A stretch of 64,000 nucleotides of DNA from Saprospiraceae bacterium UBA1994. Lineage in GTDB: Bacteria > Bacteroidota > Bacteroidia > Chitinophagales > Saprospiraceae. The stretch is taken from assembly GCA_002335865.1 (NCBI GenBank), contig DDCY01000029.1, forward strand, positions 198,620-262,619, written 5' to 3'. Positions 1-9,288 of the stretch are shown in pieces. The notes beneath the pieces were generated by a model. The model was not told the DNA's origin. It saw nothing but the letters and a program-made list of their open reading frames with translations, and ran no database searches. Position numbers and translations under genes: made by a program. The number at the start of each line of letters is the position of its first letter. The first letter of the stretch is position 1.

Positions 1-1164
1 AGTAGGGTCAAATGATAAAGCTGCGCCGTAAGTATTTGGAGCAAAAGTATCATCCATAAACGATGTTCTTGTATTCACTTTTACTCTCAGATTATCATTG
101 AAAAGATTAGTAACGATACTACCTGCGAGACTTTTCTTTTGATGTTGGCTAGTCTTGATTATTCCGTTAGCATTGAGAAATCCTGCAGAAATATTATATG
201 TCAATTTTTCAGTCCCTCCAGATACAGAAAGTGTATGTTCTGTACTGATTGGGTTTTGAGTGATCTCATCCACCCATTCTGTATTTAGATCACCTAGAAA
301 TTCAAATTCCTGAGGTGCTTTGGCGATAATCGCATTTCTAAAATTATTAGGGCTTAAAAAGCCAGAATCTCCGGAAAACAAGGAAGTACTCATATTTCCA
401 TTGTATGATATTTTAGTTTTACCTGCTTTTCCACCTTTGGTAGTGATAATGATGACACCACTTGCACCTCTAGATCCGTATATCGCAGCGGCAGATGCAT
501 CTTTGAGTACAGTCATACTTTCGATATCGGCGGCATTAATAAATGAGAGAGGATTACGGCCTCCAGCTACACCATTATCTTCTAGGGGTACTCCATCCAC
601 TACAAAAAGCGGTCTTGAGCTCGCAGATAAGGAGGTTTGACCTCTAAGATTAATCGATGATCCTGATCCAGGTTCTCCACCAGTAGTAATCTGTAGACCT
701 GCTACTTTGCCATTGAGTAATGCTTCAGGTGTAGCGATTGACCCTTTGTTAAAGTCTTTAGTTCCTATCTTTGTGACAGTACCAGTAAGATCTTTTTTTG
801 TAAGAGTTCCATATCCGATTACGACTACTTCATTGAGTAATTCGCTTGATTCTCCCAAGGTTACATTAATGGTCTTATTGTCACCAACTATTCTATCTAA
901 AGGTTGGAATCCTATGTAAGAGTATGATAGTGTATCTCCAGGTTTAGCTTTGATAGAATATTGTCCGTCTATATCAGTGATGGTACCTGTTGTTATATTG
1001 TTTTTAAGGGAAATGTTGACACCAATCAGTGGTTCGCCAGTGTCATCTATGATAGTTCCACTGATTTGAGCGCTTATGGTATTAATGCCGAAGAGCATAA
1101 CAAAGCACAAAAGAGAGAGGCTCTTTAGATTTAATTTAATTAATTGATTCCTATAATTTTTCAC
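1..1164 (-). CDS. SusC/RagA-family TonB-dependent outer-membrane receptor, N-terminal 388 residues (partial)
   Basis: The gene runs off the left edge of the window, so only the N-terminal part is visible. I choose a GTG start at 1164 because no ATG lies in frame upstream and the product then begins with a good signal peptide (basic MKNYRNQLIKLNLK, hydrophobic core, cleavage near TISAQ). A carboxypeptidase-regulatory-like beta domain follows at about residues 34-105 (ISGTIIDDTGEPLIGVNI). Next come the SusC signature LNEVVVIGYGTLTKKDLTG and a TonB plug domain with FVVDGVPL and LKDASAAAIYGSRGASGVII. The family imports oligosaccharides or peptides across the outer membrane, with a SusD lipoprotein as lid; a susD gene would be expected beyond position 1. 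A strong terminator lies between this gene and the upstream SusE/F-like gene, so it may have its own promoter. The substrate cannot be read from this fragment. Confidence 0.93.
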   Translation of the reverse strand, partial: MKNYRNQLIKLNLKSLSLLCFVMLFGINTISAQISGTIIDDTGEPLIGVNISLKNNITTGTITDIDGQYSIKAKPGDTLSYSYIGFQPLDRIVGDNKTINVTLGESSELLNEVVVIGYGTLTKKDLTGTVTKIGTKDFNKGSIATPEALLNGKVAGLQITTGGEPGSGSSINLRGQTSLSASSRPLFVVDGVPLEDNGVAGGRNPLSFINAADIESMTVLKDASAAAIYGSRGASGVIIITTKGGKAGKTKISYNGNMSTSLFSGDSGFLSPNNFRNAIIAKAPQEFEFLGDLNTEWVDEITQNPISTEHTLSVSGGTEKLTYNISAGFLNANGIIKTSQHQKKSLAGSIVTNLFNDNLRVKVNTRTSFMDDTFAPNTYGAALSFDPT

Positions 1165-1365
1165 GATATAGTAATTGAGTTACGGCCTTTTGCGCGGTAC
1201 TATCTCGGATAATAATCGCTATAAGGCTACAAATAGAAAAAGTAGCGTAGAGAGCTAATGACCTGTAGTATTTTGATTTATAAAAAGTATAAAATCTTTA
1301 ATATAGTAAAGACAAGTATCCAAATAAGGTCAGAAGCAAGAATCGATAGTCGAATATCGACACAT

Positions 1366-1395
1366 AAAAAGAGGGCAAGCCACTGGCTTGCCCTC
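1366..1395 (-). terminator. Rho-independent terminator after the SusE/F-like gene
   Basis: A perfect 11-bp inverted repeat (GAGGGCAAGCC at 1371-1381, GGCTTGCCCTC at 1385-1395) with a 3-nt loop is followed on the minus strand by five T residues at 1370-1366. It lies 18 bases past the stop of the SusE/F-like gene and about 200 bases before the susC-like start. It should end or attenuate minus-strand transcription between the two genes. Confidence 0.85.
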
Positions 1396-1413
1396 GGTAA
1401 TCACGATTTTGTG

Positions 1414-2865
1414 TTATTGAACGATTGTTGCTGCGTAATTAGAACCATCGAAAGTCATTGTTACAGTATAAGTACCTGCTGTACCTACTGAAAGATTACC
1501 ACCATCGAGAACAAGTGCAGAAGCACTTCCACCTAGATTAAGATCCCAATTGTGACCGGCTCTTATTTTCCATTCACCATCGGTGAAGTCACCTGTGTAA
1601 GAGTATGTTGTAATTCCCGCATCAAATCCTTCAGCAACCATATCAGTATCCATATCCCAACTTCCTGCAGGGCCTCCTGCACCAATTATTGACCAGCCTA
1701 AGTTGGTCATTGTTGCGTTCCATGTAGCTCCGTCGTCTGATGTATTCAGTACTATATAATATGCTCCAGCACCAGGATTACTTAAATTATCTCCCCCATT
1801 TACTAGAGTAGATGCTACACCGTCTGGCATTAAGGTTCCACCAAGATTTAAATCCCAAGCATCATTAGCTCTGAGTTTGAATTGTCCATCAGCGGCTAGA
1901 GTAACTACTCCGAACCAATTGTGTGATCCGTTACCTCCATCTTTATATAGCATATCTCTATCAGTATCCCATGAACCTGCTGTAGCATCACCAATGATTC
2001 CCCAGTTAAAGTCATTAGGATCAAATGATAATGTCGGTGCATCACCTGTTCTTGTCTGTGTAGCTGACCATCCGTCTCTTGGATCCCAGTCTAAAGTTAT
2101 TGTATATAGTCCATCTTCAGCAACTTCTATGTTAGCTCCTCCTGGCTGAAGATCATCGAAAGAACCACCGAAATTGGTGAACATCTCATAACCGTTAGAT
2201 GCATCTAGACCACCATTAGGATCGATTAGTCTTTTGATATCCCATCTACAATCGAATCTTAATTTCATCTGTCCTGCTCTTAGAACGACATCCTCGATTG
2301 AGAAAGAACCTCCATCTGTAGTTATAGATCCTGTCATAGGAGTATCTCCTCCCCATCCGTTTGGAGTTGCAGCACCGATAAGGTTAGCATTAGTGATTTG
2401 AAACAGGATAAGCTCATTTCTCATAGCATCGTGCGCAACTTTATAAAGTCCACTTGTTCCTATATCAAATGCAGGTCCGTCTACAGCTGTTTCTACTCTC
2501 ATATACGATGTTCCATCGCAAAGAGAAGCTCCATCATCTTCTACAGATAGTGTACCTCCTATAGTGGCAGTTACCTCTTTTTCTGTAATTACTACTACGT
2601 TATAGCTTCCGGCTTCTAACCACATATAACCAGCATTGTATCCATCTCTGGGTGCAGCACTAAAGTCTGGAGCTCCTACGTTTTCTGCTGATAATGCGGC
2701 AGTTGATGATGGATCCGCGCCTGTTGCAGCTAGATATAATCCATTACTTACATTGATTCCGTCACCTCCAGTATCGATAACAACATCATCGTCACCACAA
2801 GAAGTGAATGTTACTAAAGCAAATATCCCAAACATGAGAATCAGGGGATTTAGAAAATTTTTCAT
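1414..2865 (-). CDS. SusE/SusF-like outer-membrane glycan-binding lipoprotein
   Basis: The 483-residue protein has a lipoprotein signal with lipobox FTSC (Cys23) followed by an acidic GDDD stretch, typical of surface lipoproteins in Bacteroidota. Three related beta modules are visible, at about residues 160-270, 283-378 and 386-483. Each carries the SusE/SusF pattern: a W-x-IIG opening, GSWD or NGWG, K[LI]R-x(4-7)-WDLNLGG, and a final beta strand. In starch systems such modules bind glycan at the cell surface without catalysing hydrolysis. The gene lies upstream of susC rather than after susD, which is unusual, and is separated from susC by a terminator. It diverges from a LacI-type regulator, which probably controls it. 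The ligand is not predictable from sequence alone. Confidence 0.82.
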   Translation of the reverse strand: MKNFLNPLILMFGIFALVTFTSCGDDDVVIDTGGDGINVSNGLYLAATGADPSSTAALSAENVGAPDFSAAPRDGYNAGYMWLEAGSYNVVVITEKEVTATIGGTLSVEDDGASLCDGTSYMRVETAVDGPAFDIGTSGLYKVAHDAMRNELILFQITNANLIGAATPNGWGGDTPMTGSITTDGGSFSIEDVVLRAGQMKLRFDCRWDIKRLIDPNGGLDASNGYEMFTNFGGSFDDLQPGGANIEVAEDGLYTITLDWDPRDGWSATQTRTGDAPTLSFDPNDFNWGIIGDATAGSWDTDRDMLYKDGGNGSHNWFGVVTLAADGQFKLRANDAWDLNLGGTLMPDGVASTLVNGGDNLSNPGAGAYYIVLNTSDDGATWNATMTNLGWSIIGAGGPAGSWDMDTDMVAEGFDAGITTYSYTGDFTDGEWKIRAGHNWDLNLGGSASALVLDGGNLSVGTAGTYTVTMTFDGSNYAATIVQ

Positions 2866-3059
2866 ACGCTTTTAAATATTTAGTTGATTAAGTAAATTAT
2901 AAAATGTTGAGATTAAAACGATTATAACAGCTTAAATGCATTGATAATCCTTAAATATACTCAATTTTCAACTGTGATAGGCTCTTTTTATCACAATTGT
3001 CTCTTGTGAAATAACTAAAAATATATCAAACTAACGGCCTTGTAAATCATTAATTATGA

Positions 3060-3073
3060 TGCAATCGTTTGCA
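3060..3073. promoter_or_regulatory. Candidate LacI-family operator
   Basis: TGCAATCGTTTGCA is a palindrome centred on CG with six of seven base pairs matching. CG-centred palindromes of about this length are the usual operators of LacI/GalR regulators. It lies in the 283-bp space between the divergent SusE/F-like gene and the LacI-type gene, 75 bp before the regulator start, so it could control both. The site is seen in the sequence; binding by this regulator is inference. Confidence 0.5.
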
Positions 3074-3148
3074 ACTTAAAATATTTTGTATTAGATTGAG
3101 TATGAGGAAGAAACATTAGCTTTATGTCAACATAATGCCCCTAAAAAA

Positions 3149-4165
3149 ATGAAAAATAAGCAGGCAACTATTAAAGATATAGCAAAAGAAATTGGAGTAT
3201 CTCCTTCAACGGTCTCTAGAGCACTTAACGACCACCCTGCGATTAGTGCAGCTACGAAGGTCAGAATCAAGGCTAAAGCCAAAGAACTCAAATATGAACC
3301 TAATATTGTAGCTCTAAGCCTCAAGAACAAGACTACAAAGACTATAGGTGTAGTGATTCCTGAATTAATTCACTTCTTTTTTTCATCTGTCATATCGGGT
3401 ATAGAAGAAGTGGCTTACAATAATGGTTATACAGTAATGGTCTGTCAGTCCAAAGAATCGCATGATAAAGAGGTGAAAGATGTCATGGCTTTATTATCGC
3501 ATCGAGTAGACGGATTGTTGATTTCTCAAGCTAAAGAGATTCAAAATAATGATCATTATGATGAGATACAGGGTAGGGGTGTGCCTTTAGTTTTTTTCGA
3601 TAGAATGCCATCAGGAGTGAAAGCGCCTAGTATAATAATAGATGACGCTTCTGCTGCTCAAGAAGCTACACAGCATCTGATTGAGAGAGGGTGTAAGTCG
3701 ATTATGCATCTGGGTAGTAACCTGGATATGCCAATAAGTAAAGCACGCGCAAATGGATATCGGCGGGCATTAGTAGAATCTGGAATGGTTGTAGATGAAA
3801 ATATGATACTCGACTGCCCATCTAGCGTACAAAACGATAGTTATTCTCAGATATTGGCTTTATTAGAAAGTGGTGCCAAGTTTGACGGCCTCTTCGCTAG
3901 TAATGATTTACTTGCCATTGGAGCGATCAAAGCACTGAAGCAATTTGGACTGTCGATTCCTCAGGATGTTGCTGTTGTTGGATTTAGTAATTGGAATTTT
4001 TGCGATATGGTAGACCCGCCACTATCGTCAGTAAATCAATCAGGAACAGCGATGGGGAGACGAGCTATGGAACGTCTGTTGCGTATGATAGTTAAAGATG
4101 AAGAAAATACAAACGATGTAATTATACTAGATACAGCATTAATCGTTAGGAAGTCGTCGAAGTAA
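3149..4165 (+). CDS. LacI-family transcriptional regulator
   Basis: The 338-residue protein has the canonical LacI layout. A helix-turn-helix lies at residues 7-30 (TIKDIAKEIGVSPSTVSRAL), followed by the hinge region (VALSLKNKTTKTIGVVIPE). A periplasmic-binding-protein-like sensor domain occupies about residues 62-335, with DGLFASNDLLAIGAIKAL and DVAVVGFSN as family signatures. It should bind a sugar or sugar derivative and control the divergent Sus-type genes at the left of the window. A CG-centred palindrome at 3060-3073 is a candidate site. Its last 20 bases overlap the end of the convergent membrane-protein gene. No sugar-enzyme gene lies beside it in the window, so the effector is unknown. 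Confidence 0.93.
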   Translation: MKNKQATIKDIAKEIGVSPSTVSRALNDHPAISAATKVRIKAKAKELKYEPNIVALSLKNKTTKTIGVVIPELIHFFFSSVISGIEEVAYNNGYTVMVCQSKESHDKEVKDVMALLSHRVDGLLISQAKEIQNNDHYDEIQGRGVPLVFFDRMPSGVKAPSIIIDDASAAQEATQHLIERGCKSIMHLGSNLDMPISKARANGYRRALVESGMVVDENMILDCPSSVQNDSYSQILALLESGAKFDGLFASNDLLAIGAIKALKQFGLSIPQDVAVVGFSNWNFCDMVDPPLSSVNQSGTAMGRRAMERLLRMIVKDEENTNDVIILDTALIVRKSSK

Positions 4166-4802
4166 GGTTCTTGCCTGAAAACTCTTTTTTCAAATTAATA
4201 AACTTCCAGTTCATGACAACCAGCCAATGGACTATGCATATCGCTGAAATTTTCTGAATTTGTGGTAACCATTGTACCATATAGTCTGTGTAGTATATCA
4301 CATTATTGATAACCAATAATATGAGTATTAATATACCTGCGAAGAAAAAAGGGAATAGTCGTCTACGATATAGAATATTAAATACACCTATTAACGCTGG
4401 TAAAGCCAAAATACTAGATACAGCAATCATAATATTATGTAGATCAGTGAATATCAACATGGCACCAATCATAGATATTAGGCCCATCCATTTAATGACA
4501 AACCTCCATGGACCTTGTACATTCATCCAATTGGGAAAATAGAAGAAGAACATAGAGATACCTCCGCAAAAACAAATCATAGCCGCTAATCCAACCTTAT
4601 GAAAGTGATGATGGTCATTGCTATGGGACACATCCGCTAAAACATCACATAAATAATTATCTACCCAGCTATAACCAATTGAACATTCCTCTATCTCTGA
4701 CCCACCAGGATAATTGATAGAAGCAATAGTCATCAATAATAGAAAAAGAATGCAACCGATAGTCGGTAAATATTGAAATCTATTCAGGTACTGCGAAGCC
4801 AT
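4146..4802 (-). CDS. Uncharacterised six-helix inner-membrane protein
   Basis: I do not recognise a characterised family with confidence; the general shape resembles DUF998-type proteins. The 218 residues contain about six hydrophobic helices (near residues 12-30, 70-90, 103-123, 126-145, 151-170, 185-203). A soluble loop after the first helix contains Cys39, Cys52 and a His-rich segment (SHSNDHHHFH), and the C-terminus is basic. The ATG overlaps the stop of the upstream DUF1569 gene as TAATG, so the two are translationally coupled and probably act together. The 3' end overlaps the convergent LacI-type gene by 20 bases. Confidence 0.7.
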   Translation of the reverse strand: MASQYLNRFQYLPTIGCILFLLLMTIASINYPGGSEIEECSIGYSWVDNYLCDVLADVSHSNDHHHFHKVGLAAMICFCGGISMFFFYFPNWMNVQGPWRFVIKWMGLISMIGAMLIFTDLHNIMIAVSSILALPALIGVFNILYRRRLFPFFFAGILILILLVINNVIYYTDYMVQWLPQIQKISAICIVHWLVVMNWKFINLKKEFSGKNLTSTTS

Positions 4803-5251
4803 TATACTCCAAATTGAGTTAGGTGATGCTCCATATGTTTAGTAAATAAAACATACCATTCCTTAACAGTTAATGGGTCAAATAAGTGTGACTTTTTACC
4901 TTTGAAATTTGAATTGCCACGATCTCTTACTTTTTCAATATAGCTTATGAGTTTCTTCTTTTCTTCATCAAAATTTTTAGCGTACTTAATGATAAATTGA
5001 TGCTCTGTCCTAACGTTTTTGGGATATGGTTTTGGTACGACTACACCTTTTTTTATCATCAGTTTGAGTAAGAACTTAGCCACAGAATTAGGTGGAGTAT
5101 ATTTGTTTGTGAATGCCTTAAGATACGCTACATTGAGGCGAGTAAGCATCTGGTCTAAAGACATTTTGCCCCAGTTTGGCTTTGTGCTCGGAGTGAGTTT
5201 GTTGATTTGTAAAATTAAGTCGTTAGTATCTAAACTATCGTATATATTCAT
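4802..5251 (-). CDS. DUF1569 (DinB-like four-helix) protein
   Basis: The 149-residue protein matches the DUF1569 pattern: an N-terminal WGKMSLDQML segment, a central basic region and a C-terminal LTVKEWYVLFTKHMEHHLTQFG motif. This family belongs to the DinB/YfiT-like helical bundle superfamily, whose His residues often bind a metal. The C-terminal H-x-x-H-H arrangement is compatible with that. No reaction is assigned to the family. It is the first gene of a two-gene unit, and its stop overlaps the start of the downstream membrane protein by one base. Confidence 0.72.
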   Translation of the reverse strand: MNIYDSLDTNDLILQINKLTPSTKPNWGKMSLDQMLTRLNVAYLKAFTNKYTPPNSVAKFLLKLMIKKGVVVPKPYPKNVRTEHQFIIKYAKNFDEEKKKLISYIEKVRDRGNSNFKGKKSHLFDPLTVKEWYVLFTKHMEHHLTQFGV

Positions 5252-5420
5252 ATGATGCTATGCCATTTGTAATTGCTCTAATGTATGACTATCTAACTAA
5301 TTTACAAAGTAAATAAATTGGTAAGGTTATTTTGAATTGTTCTATCATGTAGCTTGATTATCTGATTTCTCCGCCTAGTTATTTTAATTTTTTTCTGTTT
5401 GTGAATGTTGATATTTAGAA

Positions 5421-5582
5421 TTATTTATTGAAATCACCTATTAGTTCAAACGCATAGAGTGAAACTCCTAGAGCAGTATTAATTTCATTATCCGTCCAAA
5501 TACATTAAATGTTCAATTTGGGTTCTAGTCTAAGCTTGCCATCAAAGTTTTCGATATGCCAAAATGCGCCGAAAGAAAAGTC
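5421..5582 (-). pseudogene. Possible coding relic with one internal stop
   Basis: In the 330-bp space after the flavin reductase, one minus-strand frame reads about 53 codons of protein-like sequence (FSFGAFWHIENFDGKLRLEP, then a TAA at 5507-5505, then WTDNEINTALGVSLYAFEL) before a final stop. There is no start codon, and I do not recognise the family. The composition looks coding, but the stretch is short enough to be chance. The rest of 5252-5581 shows nothing. Confidence 0.22.
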
Positions 5583-6205
5583 TATTTCGGTTTCTTCACC
5601 CTCGCGTAATCATACCTATGTGTAAAAGATAATTTATAATAAAAATTTAATCCAGAGATACCAGTAGATAGTCCTTTTTCTAGGTCAATATAACCTTCAT
5701 CAGAAAAGCAGTTTTCTGGTAAGATGATATGTTGAATTTCACCTATGCAAAGGATGGTGCCATTGAGTTGGATTGAAATAGATTCTATATGTTTCATTCC
5801 TATCTTGATATTAGACTCTTGTACATATGGTGCTGGAAATCCATCAGTAAACTCTTCTGTAAATCCACATGCTTCGAATTCAGATACGTTTTTATCATAT
5901 TTGGCAGAAGTCTGATGTGCCTGCTCTGTCATATGGTTAGGGACATGGTTGATCGTATAATACCCATTGTTCAAGATGTTTGCATATGTATGTCTAATTA
6001 CTTTGTCGATAGGTCTAATCACCATGCCTATGAGTGGTGGATTACTTCCCAAATGCACTATCGAACTGAAGATAGCTAGGTTACTATTTTTAGTTTCATC
6101 AATAGTACCTATGAGATTAGCAGGCTTGATTCCTGTTATGGAATTTATAAGATTGAGTCTTTTTATTTTGTCTAGCTTCTGTATGTCTCTATTAGTGATG
6201 TGCAT
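5582..6205 (-). CDS. Flavin reductase-like FMN-binding split-barrel protein
   Basis: The 207-residue protein fits the flavin reductase-like domain family. The split-barrel signature SSIVHLGSNPPLIGMVIRP is followed by NGYYTINHV, a substrate/FMN face segment (CGFTEEFTDGFPAPYV), and a C-terminal YYK...RYDYARV segment typical of Bacteroidota members. Such proteins bind FMN and reduce flavin or act as small FMN oxidoreductases with NAD(P)H. It stands alone, with 487 bp upstream and no oxygenase partner beside it, so the physiological substrate is open. Confidence 0.82.
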   Translation of the reverse strand: MHITNRDIQKLDKIKRLNLINSITGIKPANLIGTIDETKNSNLAIFSSIVHLGSNPPLIGMVIRPIDKVIRHTYANILNNGYYTINHVPNHMTEQAHQTSAKYDKNVSEFEACGFTEEFTDGFPAPYVQESNIKIGMKHIESISIQLNGTILCIGEIQHIILPENCFSDEGYIDLEKGLSTGISGLNFYYKLSFTHRYDYARVKKPK

Positions 6206-6692
6206 GGTTTTGTGCTTTTGTTTATACTTAATCGATCAGAGGACCAATTGTTAAGGATTATATTAATTTTGATATTTCGATTTTCATGCCTTGTATTACG
6301 AGAATAATAAATAAAATTCTGGCGTTTGCTATTAGGTAATATTGTTAAATCTTTATATTTTCTATATTGGTGAACTTCACTAAGCTCGTGAATGAAAAGG
6401 TACTGGTGTTTTTGGTGTTCTCATAATTGGTGCTTTTTAGGATTCTGATAGTATAATTGTAATTCAACTTTTTGTAGTTGGCAATTTAAAATTAATGGAG
6501 AGTGCCCATTGATTTTATATTATCACAAATATGGATAACGTTGCATCGTCTTCTAGTTATTATTCATCATTATATACCAAAATGACATTTTGTTGTTTAT
6601 CGGATAGAAATATAGGGTAATTAACTATTTTAGATTACTAGAATAGAATTGTACACTTATCATTTTGGTTCTTTTGCATGAAAAAATAAATA
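6206..6692. other. Intergenic region with no recognised gene
   Basis: This is 487 bp of AT-rich sequence between the divergent flavin reductase and CotH-type genes. I see no open frame of protein-like composition, no tRNA and no terminator. It presumably holds both promoters, but no clean TAnnTTTG box was found near the CotH start. Confidence 0.5.
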
Positions 6693-8882
6693 ATGAAAAA
6701 TACTTTTCGATTGTACACGGTTATACTCGGTATACTAATATCATTTGTCGCGGTGGGTCAGGGGGAACTGATCTTTGATGATAGCTATGTACATGAAGTC
6801 AGAATAACTATTGACAATGTAGATTTCTGGAGTGAATTATCACAAAATTATCTTAATAAATATCCAGATGTACCTTATACAATGGCTAGTGCGTCTATTG
6901 ATGGTGAGGTGACAGACTCCGTAGGCATACGGCAGAAAGGATTTGCCTCTCACTTTGGATCACAGGGAGATAAGAAATCTATGAAGATCGATTTTAATCA
7001 CTTCGTTGACGTAAAGAAGTATGATGGTTTAAAGAAAATAAACCTTAATAATGGCTTTGGTGATCCGGCTATTCAGAGAGACAAACTCTGCTACAACATT
7101 ATGAACAAAGCAGGTGTAGATGCACCACGTACATCATATGCTAGGATTTATTTAAATGATCAATACTGGGGACTGTACTTGCTGGTGGAGCAAGTTGATC
7201 GTACGTTCCTTAAGGATAATTTTGGTAATTCTAATGGCAATCTATTTAAAAATGTGGGTAATAGTGAATTAGAGTGGATGGGACAGGATACAAGCCAATA
7301 TCAGCAAATTTTTGAATTGAAGACTGATCTAAATGTTGAGGCTTGGGAGAATTTTGTCGAATTAATGGATGTACTAAATAACACTGGTGATGGAGACTTC
7401 AAAGAAGAGATTAGTAAAATTTTTGATGTAGACTTATATCTTAAAGTATTAGCTGTAGATGTAGCTACAGGTAACTGGGATTCTTACATTGAGCACGGAC
7501 GTAATTTCTATATGTATCAAGATGCAGACTCTAGAAAATTTAATTGGATTCCTTGGGATTATAATTTTGCTTTAGGTGGTACATTTGGTAGTGATTTTGG
7601 CGGTCCTGGAGGTGGTGGTGATACTATTGAAGATCCTGCCAACTGCGCTACTATATTAGATGGCTCTTGTCCTTACCCAGCGACAGATTCAATTTTTCAA
7701 TTAGTGATTAATCAAGATCCATTTTGTTGTAATAGCTCTTGGGATGGTGTTTGTCAGGCGGCTTATGATGATATTGTTAATGGAGTTAATGGAGGTGGTG
7801 GTCCAGATGAGGGTAATCCTTTTAGCAATACGCTTGCTGAATTTCCCGTAGATATGAGTAATTCTGAAAAAGTATTGGTTAATAGATTACTAGCTGTACC
7901 GGAGTACAAAGAGAGATATTACCAAGGCTTCTGTAGGTTGCTTGACGATAACTTTACCACTGAGCGTATATTTCCTCTAATAGAGCAATACGGAGACTTA
8001 ATTCGCGAAGATGTATTAGCAGACCCAAATTATGAATGGACAGCTGAGCAGTTTGAAGCGGATCTCGATCAAGGAGACCAAATCTCTGGACTCAAGTGGG
8101 TATTTGAAGGTCAAGTTGCTAGTTTGACAGCACAGCTCAATGAATTGTTTGACTGCAGTAGCATAGTCACTACTTTATCACCTTTAGATGTATCGATCAA
8201 TGAGTTTATGGCGGTCAATGATTCGCTGTCTACAATTAAGGACCTTGCAGGTGAGACTGACGATTGGATAGAACTCTATAATAATACTGATGCGGATATT
8301 GATCTATCTAATGCATTCCTTTCTGATAATTCCGATAATCCAGAAAAATGGCAGTTTCCAGTGGGAACTACGATAAGGGCCAATGATTACTTGATTATAT
8401 GGGCAGACAAGGATGAAGATCAAGAAGGGTTACATGCTGATTTCAAATTGAATAGAGATGGAGATTTTATAATGCTCGCTGAAGGTACGGATGTCATAGA
8501 TTCGCTTACTTTTGGATTTCAAGAAAATAATCTAACGTATTCTAGGATTCCTAATGGAACAGGAGATTACCTCATCAAGGATCCAACTTTTGGATATAAC
8601 AATGAACAGGAGACTGCTGTGATAGATGAGTATGTAGGAGAGATAAAAGTATACCCTAATCCTGCAACCCAATATATAGATGTCGATCTAGAGAAGTTAC
8701 CAAAAGCAGGAGCAACGGTTACTCTAACAAATGGAATTGGACAAACTCTTTCCACTACTAAAATGTCAAGTCGATTCACAAGAATAGACCTTAATAACTT
8801 AAATGGAGGTATATATTTAGTAACTATTCAAGATGAAGAATCTAGAACTATAAAAACAGAAAAAGTAATTGTATTCAAATAA
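6693..8882 (+). CDS. CotH-kinase-domain protein with lamin-tail domain and T9SS sorting domain
   Basis: The 729-residue secreted protein has a signal peptide (MKNTFRLYTVILGILISFVAVG). A CotH kinase-like domain covers about residues 25-480, with YDGLKKINLNNGFGDPAIQR, LYLLVEQVDRTFLKDNFG and WIPWDYNFALGG. CotH of Bacillus is an atypical kinase acting on spore-coat protein; roles in Bacteroidota are unknown. A cysteine-rich insert at about residues 315-356 contains CPYPATDSIF and DPFCCNSSWDGVC, flanked by Gly-rich linkers. A lamin-tail domain follows at about 500-600 (SINEFMAVNDS, DDWIELYNNTD). The C-terminal 75 residues form a T9SS type A sorting domain beginning VYPNPAT. The product should therefore be exported and surface-anchored or released. 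It is monocistronic. Confidence 0.88.
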   Translation: MKNTFRLYTVILGILISFVAVGQGELIFDDSYVHEVRITIDNVDFWSELSQNYLNKYPDVPYTMASASIDGEVTDSVGIRQKGFASHFGSQGDKKSMKIDFNHFVDVKKYDGLKKINLNNGFGDPAIQRDKLCYNIMNKAGVDAPRTSYARIYLNDQYWGLYLLVEQVDRTFLKDNFGNSNGNLFKNVGNSELEWMGQDTSQYQQIFELKTDLNVEAWENFVELMDVLNNTGDGDFKEEISKIFDVDLYLKVLAVDVATGNWDSYIEHGRNFYMYQDADSRKFNWIPWDYNFALGGTFGSDFGGPGGGGDTIEDPANCATILDGSCPYPATDSIFQLVINQDPFCCNSSWDGVCQAAYDDIVNGVNGGGGPDEGNPFSNTLAEFPVDMSNSEKVLVNRLLAVPEYKERYYQGFCRLLDDNFTTERIFPLIEQYGDLIREDVLADPNYEWTAEQFEADLDQGDQISGLKWVFEGQVASLTAQLNELFDCSSIVTTLSPLDVSINEFMAVNDSLSTIKDLAGETDDWIELYNNTDADIDLSNAFLSDNSDNPEKWQFPVGTTIRANDYLIIWADKDEDQEGLHADFKLNRDGDFIMLAEGTDVIDSLTFGFQENNLTYSRIPNGTGDYLIKDPTFGYNNEQETAVIDEYVGEIKVYPNPATQYIDVDLEKLPKAGATVTLTNGIGQTLSTTKMSSRFTRIDLNNLNGGIYLVTIQDEESRTIKTEKVIVFK

Positions 8883-9020
8883 GACGCATATGATACTAAA
8901 AGACCTTTGTTAATTCGGTCCTTAATGCGGTGAAAGATATAGATTAGAGCTTTTTAATAAAAAAGGCCCTGCTAAATAATTGCATTAGAAACAATAGGTT
9001 TTTGATGACATTTATTATTT

Positions 9021-9095
9021 GAGACTGTAGCTCAGTTGGTTTAGAGCGCTGCCTTGACAGGGCAGAGGTCGGGGGTTCGAATCCCTCCAGTCTCA
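9021..9095 (+). tRNA. tRNA-Val (anticodon GAC)
   Basis: The 75-nt cloverleaf is complete. The acceptor stem is GAGACTG/CAGTCTC with discriminator A. The D arm lies in GCTCAGTTGGTTTAGAGC. The anticodon stem CTGCC/GGCAG holds loop TTGACAG, with GAC at positions 34-36. The T arm contains GGTTCGAATCC. CCA is not encoded, as expected for a genome with the cca gene found at 26094. Confidence 0.96.
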
Positions 9096-9288
9096 CACAT
9101 TGCTTTTATGATGGTGTATCAATTCTCATCATACAGAGAAAGTAAGTATCATAAATGCTCACTAACATAACCCGATAACGATTATAAATCTGGCTGTGGT
9201 CACGACGAGTATTTTTAACGCAGAAATTAGATGATTGAGACAGATTATATGCGGCATTAAATTGAACAATCTGTATAATTTGCTATCT

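Noticed and set aside
4146..4165. Overlap of lacI-type gene with convergent membrane-protein gene as a sign of a wrong stop
   Set aside because: Both frames are intact to their natural ends; a 20-bp convergent overlap is tolerable.
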